A stretch of DNA of 64,000 nucleotides from Anaerolineaceae bacterium oral taxon 439 (GCA_001717545.1 CP017039.1:992001-1056000), one strand, 5' to 3'. Positions 36,322-44,538 are shown, counted from the first letter of the stretch. Program-made: numbers and translations. The notes: a model not told the origin generated them from the letters alone.

Positions 36322-36327
36322 ATTATA
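36322..36327 (-). promoter_or_regulatory. -10 box of the CapA-like gene, leaderless arrangement
   Basis: TATAAT on the minus strand (36327 down to 36322), then CGGGTC, then the ATG at 36315. Confidence 0.65.
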
Positions 36328-36401
36328 CGCGATCCCGATCGGCGGCGCCTGGAACGGCGAGGAAAAGGCCGCGCGGGGCGGGCATCAGAGGCGAATTAAT
36401 C

Positions 36402-37013
36402 TTAAATCCCCTTCATTTTTTCGTTGTACAGCTTGAAGTCGCAGATCGGATCTCCCCGCCCGATCGTCTGCGTTCGGCCCCAGCGGACGCCGGGAATATT
36501 TCCATACGCGACGTCGTCGCTTTCGCAGAAGATTTCCGTCAGCTCCGGCATTCTGTATTTCTGGAAAACATCGGCATAGAGGCAGCGCCGGCAGTCCCAG
36601 ACCAGCGCGGCGGGATCGTCCCGGGTCCAAACGAAATCCCAGCCGGCTTCGCCGTATTTTGTCCGCAACCCTATTTTGACCATCCGGCGCATCAGCGGAA
36701 AAAAGAACGGGATCTTTCCGATAACCTGGAACAGGCTGGCCGCCGATTTCGCCGCGTTCAGGACGGATTCGCGGATTTGTTCTTTGCTGTCTCCGTTGTC
36801 GGCGCCATGGCTGGTTAATACATCGTGGAACGCGATCGCGGGTAAAATCGCTTTCACCAGGTGATACGCTATCATCTTATTCCCCAAGTCGTTTTCCGAT
36901 AAAAGCTGATCGAAACGACCGATAACTTCTGCCTGGAGCGCCTCGTCCTTTAATTTCTGATAAGCGTTGGCGATATAACTGTTTTTCATGTGTTTCAACG
37001 CGTCGTTTTTCAC
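36402..37013 (-). CDS. L-2-amino-thiazoline-4-carboxylic acid hydrolase-like protein
   Basis: The 203-residue protein resembles the ATC-hydrolase family: an all-helical N-terminal half (YHLVKAILPAIAFHDVL), the GWDFVWTRDDPAALVWDCRRCLY segment with paired cysteines, FCESDDVAYG, and the ending DPICDFKLYNE. True ATC hydrolase makes S-carbamyl-L-cysteine, but most homologues, including this one, have unknown substrates. The start is a GTG with AGAGGAG about 10 nt upstream; an ATG at residue 9 is an alternative. Two tiny ORFs and a promoter lie upstream. Confidence 0.7.
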   Translation of the reverse strand: MKNDALKHMKNSYIANAYQKLKDEALQAEVIGRFDQLLSENDLGNKMIAYHLVKAILPAIAFHDVLTSHGADNGDSKEQIRESVLNAAKSAASLFQVIGKIPFFFPLMRRMVKIGLRTKYGEAGWDFVWTRDDPAALVWDCRRCLYADVFQKYRMPELTEIFCESDDVAYGNIPGVRWGRTQTIGRGDPICDFKLYNEKMKGI

Positions 37014-37107
37014 GATGTTTTTTCTCCTCTCTTCGCGAAATCAGCGGTTCCTGAATCTTGCCGGGATCAACTGAGCCGCGGCGGTCAACTGATTTCCACC
37101 TGCGCTT

Positions 37108-37215
37108 TCATTCCCGCGAAAAAAGGCGGGCAACCCGTTCCCGCGGCATGTCCCGGGGGACGATTTGAAATTTTGCAATCCGCAGGATCCGTTCCCACGT
37201 GTCCGGTTGTTTCAT
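37108..37215 (-). CDS. Possible 35-residue protein upstream of the ATC-hydrolase-like gene
   Basis: An ATG at 37215 opens a 35-codon frame beginning MKQPDTWERI, with Arg-rich composition and no membrane segment. It overlaps the stop of a 13-codon leader ORF as ATGA and has CGGAGA 5 nt upstream, which fits translational coupling. I do not recognise it. It may be a small protein or a regulatory upstream ORF for the gene at 36402. Confidence 0.4.
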   Translation of the reverse strand: MKQPDTWERILRIAKFQIVPRDMPRERVARLFSRE

Positions 37216-37253
37216 CGCAGTCTCCGTTTACGGTTTGCTGAACGATATCCCAT
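37212..37253 (-). CDS. Possible leaderless 13-codon leader peptide
   Basis: The frame starts at ATG 37253, 6 nt after a TATAAT box, and ends in TGA overlapping the next ORF's ATG. The peptide begins MGYRSANRK and is basic. It carries no run of a single amino acid that would suggest classical attenuation. Confidence 0.3.
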   Translation of the reverse strand: MGYRSANRKRRLR

Positions 37254-37259
37254 TGGCAA

Positions 37260-37265
37260 ATTATA
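37260..37265 (-). promoter_or_regulatory. -10 box upstream of the small ORFs
   Basis: TATAAT on the minus strand (37265 down to 37260) followed by TTGCCA and ATG. It is the likely promoter for 37253 down to 36402. Confidence 0.55.
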
Positions 37266-37328
37266 GTTCGCTGTGGCTGATTGCGCCAATGATTCCAGCG
37301 AGATTGACGGTTCGCGGTCCAGTGCGGT

Positions 37329-37334
37329 TATACT
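37329..37334 (+). promoter_or_regulatory. -10 box of the methyltransferase gene
   Basis: TATACT in the context GGTTATACT. An ATG immediately followed by TAG occurs 6 nt downstream, so the transcript may begin with a start-stop pair. The true gene starts at 37384 with AGAGG and GGGA upstream. Confidence 0.5.
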
Positions 37335-37383
37335 TAGCTAATGTAGATAAAGTTGGTACGCAGGTACCGGAAAGAGGCAGGGA

Positions 37384-38010
37384 ATGTCTAATTTTTTTAT
37401 TCGATTCATCATGAAAAACGCGCGGAAGCCTGAAGGTTTTTTCGGTCGGGTTTTCGCGAAGTCAATGGGGAATGGCCATGACCCGATGGCGAAATGGGCT
37501 CTGGGAAGCTTTCGCTTTAACGATGGCGACCGGTTGCTGGATGTCGGCTGCGGCGGGGGGAGGAATATCCAGCATTTATTTGAACTGTATCCCGGGAGCG
37601 CGGTTGACGGCGTCGATTATTCGCCGGAAAGCGTCCGCGTCAGTCGGAAGCTGCACGCCGCCCGGCTGGGCGATCAGTGCCGGATTGAAGAGGGGAACGT
37701 GATGGCGCTGCCGTTTGCGGACGCGACGTATGGCGGTGTAATGGGCTGCGAAACGATTTATTTCTGGCCGGACCTGGTCGGCGGGTTGAAAGAGATCTGG
37801 CGCGTCCTGAAACCGGGCGGACGGATTATTCTGATGAACGAGGTTAACGACCCGAAGGCCGCGAAGATCTGGATGGAAAACTGTCCGGAAATGAGGGTTT
37901 ATACGGAGGAGGATCAGGTTGACGCGCTGAAACAGGCTGGTTTCATGGATGTCGAAGGGAAGACGAAGGACGCATGGTCGGTCGTCAGCGGCGTAAAGGG
38001 ACCGCGGTAA
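37384..38010 (+). CDS. Class I SAM-dependent methyltransferase
   Basis: The 208-residue protein has motif I DVGCGGGRNI, an acidic residue after strand 2 (VDGVDYSPESV), and the VLKPGGRIILMNE segment, as in UbiE/COQ5-like small-molecule methyltransferases. No signal peptide is present. The substrate cannot be inferred; the neighbours are a divergent ATC-hydrolase-like gene and uronate genes with which it shares no operon. Confidence 0.83.
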   Translation: MSNFFIRFIMKNARKPEGFFGRVFAKSMGNGHDPMAKWALGSFRFNDGDRLLDVGCGGGRNIQHLFELYPGSAVDGVDYSPESVRVSRKLHAARLGDQCRIEEGNVMALPFADATYGGVMGCETIYFWPDLVGGLKEIWRVLKPGGRIILMNEVNDPKAAKIWMENCPEMRVYTEEDQVDALKQAGFMDVEGKTKDAWSVVSGVKGPR

Positions 38011-38148
38011 CTTCGAAGCGGTTATCGCTGAAATAAAGCCGTCTTCTGATCGAATTGGTGCGAGTGCCTCCGGTAATCTGGCGTCTTTCGCGCCGTTTTT
38101 CGGAATGGCGGTTTTTCGTTTCTGCGGCCCCGGTATTTGCGGCTTGAT

Positions 38149-38350
38149 GAAACCGTTTCGCGGCGTTTCAGGAAGTATTTCGTAATTCCGAGCTTCGGAC
38201 TCCTGAATCCTCGGGGGCTTCTTGCAATCCTGAAAGAAACGTCATTCAAAACGGCGAAAACCCAGTTTTTTCTTTGCTTTTATCGCGTTTCTGCGTATAA
38301 TAATTCTTACCTGTATAAACGCAGCCGCACGGCGGACCGGCCGCCGTGCG
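38149..38350 (+). promoter_or_regulatory. Promoter, palindrome and leader hairpin of the uronate operon
   Basis: The 370-bp gap 38011-38380 holds no convincing gene. TTGCTT (38274-38279) and TATAAT (38296-38301) with a 16-bp spacer form a good promoter. Downstream, CGCACGGCGG (38326-38335) and CCGCCGTGCG (38341-38350) form a perfect 10-bp hairpin in the mRNA leader, before TAGGAG and the ATG. About 140 bp upstream of the promoter lies the palindrome GAAACCGTTTC (38149-38159), similar to LacI/GalR-family operators. Confidence 0.6.
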
Positions 38351-38380
38351 CCGTTTCAGCGGTATCGCATAGGAGATTTC

Positions 38381-39805
38381 ATGAGTAAAAAATGGCTCTT
38401 CCCGGAGGATCGCTTTTTTGACCCGGACCCGACGCAAAAGAAAAATGCGCTTGAAATTTACGCGCGCGTCCGCGATTTGCCGATCGTCAGTCCGCATGGG
38501 CATGTCGATCCCGCGCTTTTTACCGAAACGGGCACTGGCTTCGGCGATCCGGCGGAAGCGTTAATTATCCCGGATCATTACGTTTTCCGGGTCTTTTATT
38601 CGCAGGGGATGCAGCTCGAGGATTTCGGGATCCGGCTCCGTCCCGGCGTTCCGGGTCGGAGCGAATCGGATCACCGCCTCGTCTGGCGGCGGTTCTGCGA
38701 AAAGTTTTACCTGCTGCGCGGGACGGCGTCGTTTAACTGGTTCAGTTATGAGTTCAAGGTCGTTTTCGGGATCGACGAAATCCCCGATTCGGACAACGCC
38801 GACCGGCTTTATGACGAATTGTCGGAGAAGCTGGCTTCGCCCGAATTTCGCCCGCGCGCGCTGATGGACCGGCTGAATATCGAGACGCTTTGTACGACGG
38901 ACGGCGCGGCTGATTCCTTATCGGCTCATGACGAAATTCGCCGGAGCGGCTGGGAGACGCGGGTCCGCCCGACGTTTCGTCCGGATAGTATGGTCGCGCT
39001 TCGTTCGCCGGAATTTCCTTCGGAGATCGCCCGTTTATCCGAAGCCTCCGGCGTGAAGATCCGCACGTTTGACGGCTATCTCGAGGCGCTGCGGAAGCGG
39101 CGTGCGTTTTTTAAATCGATGGGGGCGGTTTCCGCCGACCATGGCGTTTTCGCGACCGATACGGACCGGCTCCCGAAAGCGGAGATGGATAAGATATTCC
39201 GCCGGGCGCTGTTGGGCGACGTTAACGTTTCGAAGGAACGGGATTTCATGGCGCATATGCTCTGCGAGTTTGCGGCGATGAGCTGTGAGGATGGGTTTGT
39301 CATGCAGCTTCATCCGGGCGTCCTTCGCAACCATAATCAGTTTATTTACGATCGGTTTGGCGCGGATAAGGGCTGCGATATCCCGGTCGAAACCGAATTC
39401 ACGAAGCATCTTCTCCCGCTCCTGAACGAATTCGGCAACCATCCGGATTTCAGGCTCGTCCTCTTTACGATCGACGAGTCGACGTATTCGCGCGAGTTAG
39501 CGCCGCTCGCGGGTCATTATCCCGCGCTCCGACTGGGGCCGCCGTGGTGGTTCAACGACAGCTGGAACGGGATGACCCGATTTTTCGATTCGGTCGTCGA
39601 GACGGCGGGACTGTATAACCTGAGCGGGTTTATCGACGATACGCGCGCGTTTCCCTCGATCCCGGCGCGGCATGACGTTTTCCGGCGCGTTCTGGCGAAC
39701 TGGCTGGCGAAAATGGTTTGCCGCAGCTTTATTGATCTGGACGACGCGCATGAGTTGGCGAAGCTTCTCAGCTATGATCAGCCGAAAGCGATTTATGGGC
39801 TCTGA
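38381..39805 (+). CDS. uxaC: Uronate (glucuronate/galacturonate) isomerase
   Basis: UxaC converts D-glucuronate to D-fructuronate and D-galacturonate to D-tagaturonate. The 474-residue protein is of usual length and has the amidohydrolase-type metal motif SPHGHVDP (His39 and His41), DHYVFR, the conserved W..F....L..G..S..W pattern, and the C-terminal GFIDDTRAFPSIPARHDVFRR. TAGGAG lies 6 nt before the ATG. It is the first gene of a sugar-acid cluster; the next reading frame begins 41 bp after its stop. Confidence 0.95.
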   Translation: MSKKWLFPEDRFFDPDPTQKKNALEIYARVRDLPIVSPHGHVDPALFTETGTGFGDPAEALIIPDHYVFRVFYSQGMQLEDFGIRLRPGVPGRSESDHRLVWRRFCEKFYLLRGTASFNWFSYEFKVVFGIDEIPDSDNADRLYDELSEKLASPEFRPRALMDRLNIETLCTTDGAADSLSAHDEIRRSGWETRVRPTFRPDSMVALRSPEFPSEIARLSEASGVKIRTFDGYLEALRKRRAFFKSMGAVSADHGVFATDTDRLPKAEMDKIFRRALLGDVNVSKERDFMAHMLCEFAAMSCEDGFVMQLHPGVLRNHNQFIYDRFGADKGCDIPVETEFTKHLLPLLNEFGNHPDFRLVLFTIDESTYSRELAPLAGHYPALRLGPPWWFNDSWNGMTRFFDSVVETAGLYNLSGFIDDTRAFPSIPARHDVFRRVLANWLAKMVCRSFIDLDDAHELAKLLSYDQPKAIYGL

Positions 39806-39846
39806 CGCAGGATTCAGATATGGACGGCGGAAAGGAGCTGTTTAGC

Positions 39847-41133
39847 ATGGAAGCCGGCGGGAAGGTATTCGGATTCGGAACGACGGATCCGGCGGGACTT
39901 CTCGGCGAGGAGGAGCTCCGGCGGATTTTTTCCGAGATCATGGCGGCGTATCCGGTCGACGGGAAGCGGATTCTCGTCCTGATTCCGGATCATACGCGGA
40001 CGATGCCGTTGCCGGTTTTTTATCAGCTTTTCTATGAGCTGGTCTGCGAAAAAGCGGCGCGGTTGGACTTCCTGATCGCGCTGGGGACGCATCAGCCGAT
40101 GAGCGAGGATGCGATCGCGAAGGTCCTCGGCGTCACGGTGGATGAGCTGCATGGGAAGTACGCGAGGATGCGCGTTTTGAATCATGAATGGGCCCGTCCG
40201 GAGACGTTCGTCGAAATCGGGACAATCGCGAAGGAGGAGCTGATCCCGTTGACGCATGGGACGATCGATCGCGACGTTAAGATCGAGGTCAACAGGCTGG
40301 CCATGGAGTACGATCGCGTGATCGTTCTGGGGCCGGTTTTCCCGCATGAGGTCATGGGGTATTCGGGAGGAACGAAGTATTTCTTCCCGGGGATCAGCGG
40401 CGCGGACCTGACGAATGCGACGCATTGGGTGGCGGCGATGCAGACCTGTTTCGCGACGATCGGGAAGCCGGACACGCCGCAGCGGCGGCTGATCGAGCGG
40501 GCGGTCGAGAGGATCCCGACGGAAAGGGTGTATCTTTGCACGGTGAACCGGAAGGAGGGTGTCTACGGATTTTTCGGCGGCGCCCCGCTTCCGTCCTGGC
40601 GCGCGGCGGTTGAGCTTTCGAAGCAGGTCAACGTCGTCTATAAGCCGCGGCGTTACCGGCTGGTCGTCGCCTGCATGCCGCTCCTGTACGACGAGCTTTG
40701 GACGGCTGGAAAGGGTATGTATAAGCTGGAGCCGGTCGTCGAAGACGGCGGCGAGCTGATCATCTATGGCGATCATATCCGGGATGTGTCGCTGACGCAT
40801 GACGCTTATCTGAACCGGATCGGATATCACTGCCGCGATTATTTCCTGTCGGACTGGGAGCGCTGGAAGGACGAACCCTGGGGCGTCATCGCGCATTCGA
40901 CGCACGTAACCGGATTGGGGGCGATTGAAAACGGGGTTGAGAAAAAACGGATCCGGGTTACGCTGGCGACGTCGATCCCGAAAGAACGCTGCGAATCGTT
41001 ATCGCTCGGGTACCGCGATCCGGCGACGATCGACGTCGAATCGCTGATGGGCCGCGAGGACGAAGGGATCCTGGTCGTTCCGTACGCGGGCGAAACGCTT
41101 TTCCGGCTCGAAAGCGAACGGGGCGATTTTTAG
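39847..41133 (+). CDS. LarA-superfamily nickel-dependent racemase/epimerase homologue
   Basis: The 428-residue protein matches the lactate racemase superfamily. Counting from ATG 39847: DHTRT (48-52), GTHQP with His82, then FPHEVMGYSGGTKYFFPGIS with His167 and Lys177, and His193 in NATHW. These are the positions that bind the nickel-pincer nucleotide and catalyse proton exchange at C2. AAAGGAG lies 9 nt before this ATG, so an earlier in-frame ATG at 39820 is unlikely. LarA relatives include racemases and a gluconate 2-epimerase. Between uxaC and an SDR gene, mannonate/gluconate epimerisation is an attractive but unproven role. Confidence 0.82.
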   Translation: MEAGGKVFGFGTTDPAGLLGEEELRRIFSEIMAAYPVDGKRILVLIPDHTRTMPLPVFYQLFYELVCEKAARLDFLIALGTHQPMSEDAIAKVLGVTVDELHGKYARMRVLNHEWARPETFVEIGTIAKEELIPLTHGTIDRDVKIEVNRLAMEYDRVIVLGPVFPHEVMGYSGGTKYFFPGISGADLTNATHWVAAMQTCFATIGKPDTPQRRLIERAVERIPTERVYLCTVNRKEGVYGFFGGAPLPSWRAAVELSKQVNVVYKPRRYRLVVACMPLLYDELWTAGKGMYKLEPVVEDGGELIIYGDHIRDVSLTHDAYLNRIGYHCRDYFLSDWERWKDEPWGVIAHSTHVTGLGAIENGVEKKRIRVTLATSIPKERCESLSLGYRDPATIDVESLMGREDEGILVVPYAGETLFRLESERGDF

Positions 41134-41183
41134 CGGACGGAACGAAGGCGGAAATAAGAGTAAGAGAAAAGGGAGAAACGGGA

Positions 41184-42002
41184 ATGATTCCAAGCTTTGA
41201 GATTCAGGGAAAGGTCGTTGTTGTGACGGGCGGCGGCGGCGTGATCTGCGGCGGGCAGGCGAAAATGTGCGGCGAGCTGGGGGCGAAGGTCGCGGTTCTC
41301 GACCTGTTTCAGGAAGCGGCGGACCGGGTCGCGGCGGAAATTAATGAAAACGGCGGGGAAGCGATCGGGGTTGCCTGCAACGTGCTGGAAAAGAGCGACG
41401 TCGAAGCGGCCTGCGCCAGCGTTCTTGAAAAATGGGGGCGGGTCGACGTCCTGATCAACGGCGCGGGCGGAAATAAACCGGCGGCGACGACGAACGCGGA
41501 GCGAAATTTTTTCGACCTGCCCGCCGACGCGCTGCAATGGGTATTGAATTTGAACCTGCTGGGGACGATTCTTCCGAGCCAAGTCTTCGGCAAGGCGATG
41601 GCGGAGAGCGGCGAAGGGACGATCCTGAATCTTTCGAGCATGAATGCGTTCCGGCCGCTGACGCGGATCCCGGCGTATTCGGCGGCGAAAGCGGCGATCA
41701 ATAATTTTACCCAGTGGCTGGCGGTCGATATCGCGATGAATTTCTCGCCGAAGATCCGGGTTAACGCGATCGCGCCCGGGTTCTTCGTCGGGAACCAGAA
41801 TCGCGACCTTCTTTACGTCCCGGGAACGACGGAGCTGACCCCGCGCGGGCGGCAGATCGTTTCGCATACGCCGATGGGCCGGTTCGGCGAATTTGAGGAG
41901 CTGCTCGGAGCGACGCTTTACCTGATCTCGCCGGCGTCGAATTTCGTGACCGGCGTCGTTCTTCCGATCGACGGCGGATTCTCTTCGTATACCGGGGTGT
42001 AA
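41184..42002 (+). CDS. SDR oxidoreductase, probable uronate (fructuronate) reductase
   Basis: The 272-residue protein is a classical short-chain dehydrogenase: VVVVTGGGGVICGG cofactor loop, D in AVLDLFQ suggesting NAD(H) preference, LINGAGGNKP, catalytic Ser in LNLSSMNAF and YSAAK. The C-terminal GRFGEFEELLGATLYL and FVTGVVLPIDGG resemble the SDR-type D-mannonate oxidoreductases found with uxaC in other bacteria. It would reduce fructuronate to mannonate. GGGAG lies upstream of the ATG. It is downstream of the LarA homologue by 50 bp in the same direction. Confidence 0.82.
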   Translation: MIPSFEIQGKVVVVTGGGGVICGGQAKMCGELGAKVAVLDLFQEAADRVAAEINENGGEAIGVACNVLEKSDVEAACASVLEKWGRVDVLINGAGGNKPAATTNAERNFFDLPADALQWVLNLNLLGTILPSQVFGKAMAESGEGTILNLSSMNAFRPLTRIPAYSAAKAAINNFTQWLAVDIAMNFSPKIRVNAIAPGFFVGNQNRDLLYVPGTTELTPRGRQIVSHTPMGRFGEFEELLGATLYLISPASNFVTGVVLPIDGGFSSYTGV

Positions 42003-42145
42003 ATAAGGAAGTACCGGTATAGAGGTACGGCCGGATCAGGCGCGGCCCCGGGATCCAGGAGCGGAACGTCGTCAGCGATGACGATCCGGCGGCCGGGAGA
42101 AGTTTTTGGCCTGACCGTATGATGGACTGTGAAATGGAGACGCTG

Positions 42146-42415
42146 ATGAACCCATCCGATTCGATGGATCCCGAGACCGGGCTCCCCGTGGATCTTTCCT
42201 GTTTTGAGGTTGACCTCCCGTCTTTCCTGAAGGAATCGATCGAGGCGATGAAAGAAGGTCAGGCGAAGCTCGCAAGAGGCGAGAAATATTTTGATTGGGA
42301 CTGCGACTTCTGCGACCTGCAATCCAGTATTAACGTCGCGGAGGTCGAGCAGATCATCAGCCCCGAACAAGCCTGGTACCTCAGGGAGAAGTATTTGGGC
42401 CTCCGGAGAGAATAG
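42146..42415 (+). CDS. Small acidic partner protein of the HipA-like kinase
   Basis: The protein has about 89 residues. I place the start at ATG 42146 (MNPSDSMD), with GGAGA 5 nt upstream; other in-frame ATGs at 42119, 42122 and 42134 are possible. It is acidic and ends with WDCDFCDLQ and INVAEVEQIISPEQAWYLREKYL, a pattern I associate with small genes paired with HipA-like kinases in Firmicutes. It may be the antitoxin. It has no recognisable DNA-binding helix-turn-helix, unlike HipB. The kinase gene follows after 3 bp. Confidence 0.6.
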   Translation: MNPSDSMDPETGLPVDLSCFEVDLPSFLKESIEAMKEGQAKLARGEKYFDWDCDFCDLQSSINVAEVEQIISPEQAWYLREKYLGLRRE

Positions 42416-42418
42416 CTG

Positions 42419-43351
42419 ATGACACACGTTGATTTTACGAACCTGGAGCAGAGGAAAAAGACCTATGCCGGCGCGAACGGCAACAAGATTTCCGTCATTT
42501 ACATGGGCGAATTGTACATGCTGAAATTCCCCGCCAACGCTAAGCAAAACAGGGACATGAGCTATACAAACAGTTGCTTTTCGGAATATCTTGGCTGCCA
42601 AATCTATGATCGTATCGGCGTTCCCGTACAGAAAACGATTCTCGGAACGTACGTCGTTAGAGGCGAGGAAAAGATCGTCGTAGCCTGCAAGGACTTTACG
42701 GAGCCAGGCGTAACGCTTCAGGATTTTGCGTCCCTGAAAAACCGGATGATCGATTCGGTGCGGCAGGGATACGGAACGGAGCTTCCCGACATTTTGCAAA
42801 CGATTGAGGAACAGCAATTAATCGAGCAGGTTAGCCTGATGGAGCGGTTCTGGGATATGTTTATCGTCGACGCCCTGATCGGAAATTGGGATCGCCATAA
42901 CGGAAATTGGGGATTTCTGTATGATGCCCGGATTGACGAGATGACGCTCGCTCCGGTTTTTGACTGCGGAAGCTGCCTGAATCCGCAGGCTGATGAGACG
43001 ATCATGACGGAAGTTCTCACGGTTCAGGCGCAGCTCAACAAGCGCATTTACGACATGCCGGTATCGGCTATTCGTTTGAATGGGAAGAAAATCCGTTATT
43101 TCGACTTTATCTCCTCGCTGCAATATGACGGCTGCAATGAGGCGCTGAAGCGTATTCACCCGCGAATCGACATGGTAGGGATCAGCGAAATTATTGACCA
43201 GACGCCGTTTATCAGCGATTTACAAAAGCGTTTTTATAAGACGATCCTGGCGGAAAGGAAGGCCCGGATTCTCGATTTTTCTCTCAAGCGCTTGAGGAGC
43301 CGGGAAAATGCGGCTCCGGAAGGACAGAACGACGACAACGAAGCAAGGTAG
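42419..43351 (+). CDS. HipA-like Ser/Thr kinase (putative toxin)
   Basis: The 310-residue protein shows the C-terminal HipA kinase core: a lysine in LYMLKFP, the catalytic loop IGNWDRHNGNWGFLYD, and the metal-binding segment PVFDCGSCLN. It lacks the N-terminal domain of full HipA, so it resembles the CtkA/HipT-like short kinases. Family members phosphorylate translation factors or other kinases, and some act as toxins. Its AT-richer, differently worded codons (many AAT/ATT) and its place in the middle of the sugar-acid cluster suggest insertion. The tail after residue 290 is charged. Confidence 0.78.
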   Translation: MTHVDFTNLEQRKKTYAGANGNKISVIYMGELYMLKFPANAKQNRDMSYTNSCFSEYLGCQIYDRIGVPVQKTILGTYVVRGEEKIVVACKDFTEPGVTLQDFASLKNRMIDSVRQGYGTELPDILQTIEEQQLIEQVSLMERFWDMFIVDALIGNWDRHNGNWGFLYDARIDEMTLAPVFDCGSCLNPQADETIMTEVLTVQAQLNKRIYDMPVSAIRLNGKKIRYFDFISSLQYDGCNEALKRIHPRIDMVGISEIIDQTPFISDLQKRFYKTILAERKARILDFSLKRLRSRENAAPEGQNDDNEAR

Positions 43352-43390
43352 CTTGAACTTCTATCGCGTTGGACGCCCTGGCGAGGGGGA

Positions 43391-43402
43391 TATAAATACG
43401 AT
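43391..43402 (+). promoter_or_regulatory. Candidate promoter before the PfkB kinase gene
   Basis: TATAAATACGAT offers one or two -10-like boxes directly after the HipA-like gene, about 25-30 nt before the PfkB start. The kinase and gnd genes could therefore be expressed independently of the inserted pair. Confidence 0.35.
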
Positions 43403-43426
43403 TCTTTTATGATACGAGGTTATTCC

Positions 43427-44503
43427 ATGATACAGCTGCGTGAAAAATATAAATATGGTTTGGTGATTCCGACGAGCATGGGCGTTCGTATGACGCCGCT
43501 CGACCGTCAGCCGGTGCATACGTCGAATCTGTACATGATGCATTCGACGAGCGCGGAATCGAACGTTGGGAATATCGCCGCCACATTGGGCGAGAACGTG
43601 AAGCTGCTGACGGCGTTCGTGAAGGACAGCCCGATCGCCGAGTTCATCAAGGGCGAGCTTCGGCGGCGCAATCTTTCGTACGAGGGACCGGAGGTCGATC
43701 CGGGCGGCCCCTGGGGCTACCGGCACCAGTTTAATATCGCCGACAGCGGCTATGGGCTGCGCGGGCCGCGGGTCCTGAACGACCGCGCCGGCGAAGTCGG
43801 GCGGACGCTGGATATCCGCGATTTTGATACGGAGCGGATTTTCGGAAGAGAGGGCGCTGCGATTGTGCATCTGTCAGGGCTGATCGCGGCACTGTCGCCG
43901 GAAACGGGTCAATTCTGTCTGGCGGCTGCGCGCTGTGCGGCGGCGAACGGGACGCTGATTTCGTTTGACTTGAATTATCGCGCCTCGTTCTGGGAGGGGC
44001 GATCCGAGGAGCTCCGCGCCGTGTTTCAGGAAATCGCGTCGCTCGCCGATATCCTGATCGGGAACGAGGAGGATTTCCAGTTGGCGCTGGGGATCCAGGG
44101 CCCGGAAGCGGGCGGAAAAGAAATCGGCGACAAGATCGAGGGGTTTAAAGAGATGATCACGCGGGTCCGCGCCGCCTATCCGCGGGCGCGGGTTTTCGCG
44201 AATACGCTGCGCGAGGTCGTCAGCGCGAACGAGCATCTCTGGGGCGCGCTGCTGCATGTAGAGGACGAGTGGTTTACGGTTGAACCGCGGCCGATTCCGG
44301 TCCTGGATCGAATCGGCGGCGGCGACGGATTCGTCGGCGGTCTGCTGTACGGCGTTCTTCAGGGCTGGGAGCCGGAAAAATGGGTCCAGTTCGGTTGGGC
44401 GACCGGGGCGATGGCGACGAGCTGCCTGACCGATTATGCGCAGCCGCTCGACGAGGATCAGGTTTGGGCGATTTATCAGGGAAACGCGCGCGTCAGGCGA
44501 TAA
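43427..44503 (+). CDS. PfkB-family sugar-acid kinase (KDG-kinase-like)
   Basis: The protein of about 358 residues starts MIQLREK at 43427, where GAGG lies 7 nt upstream. It has the ribokinase-fold signatures: SNVGNIAATLG near the start, SFDLNYRASFW, GNEEDF, and the C-terminal DRIGGGDGFVGGLLYG with the catalytic Asp. The best family match is 2-keto-3-deoxygluconate kinase. In this cluster it could equally phosphorylate another C6 acid such as gluconate. The sequence alone does not decide. It is followed by gnd after 35 bp. Confidence 0.8.
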   Translation: MIQLREKYKYGLVIPTSMGVRMTPLDRQPVHTSNLYMMHSTSAESNVGNIAATLGENVKLLTAFVKDSPIAEFIKGELRRRNLSYEGPEVDPGGPWGYRHQFNIADSGYGLRGPRVLNDRAGEVGRTLDIRDFDTERIFGREGAAIVHLSGLIAALSPETGQFCLAAARCAAANGTLISFDLNYRASFWEGRSEELRAVFQEIASLADILIGNEEDFQLALGIQGPEAGGKEIGDKIEGFKEMITRVRAAYPRARVFANTLREVVSANEHLWGALLHVEDEWFTVEPRPIPVLDRIGGGDGFVGGLLYGVLQGWEPEKWVQFGWATGAMATSCLTDYAQPLDEDQVWAIYQGNARVRR

Positions 44504-44538
44504 AGGCGACCGAAAGGCGTAAAAGCAGAGAAGGGAAA

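Noticed and set aside
38022-38249. 75-codon minus-strand frame between the methyltransferase and uxaC
   Set aside because: It has no RBS, is rich in Arg/Lys/Ser without pattern and matches nothing I know; more likely noncoding.
44380-44538. N-terminal extension of Gnd into the kinase gene
   Set aside because: The 53 extra codons lie within the PfkB gene, lack similarity to 6-phosphogluconate dehydrogenases and precede a good start at 44539.
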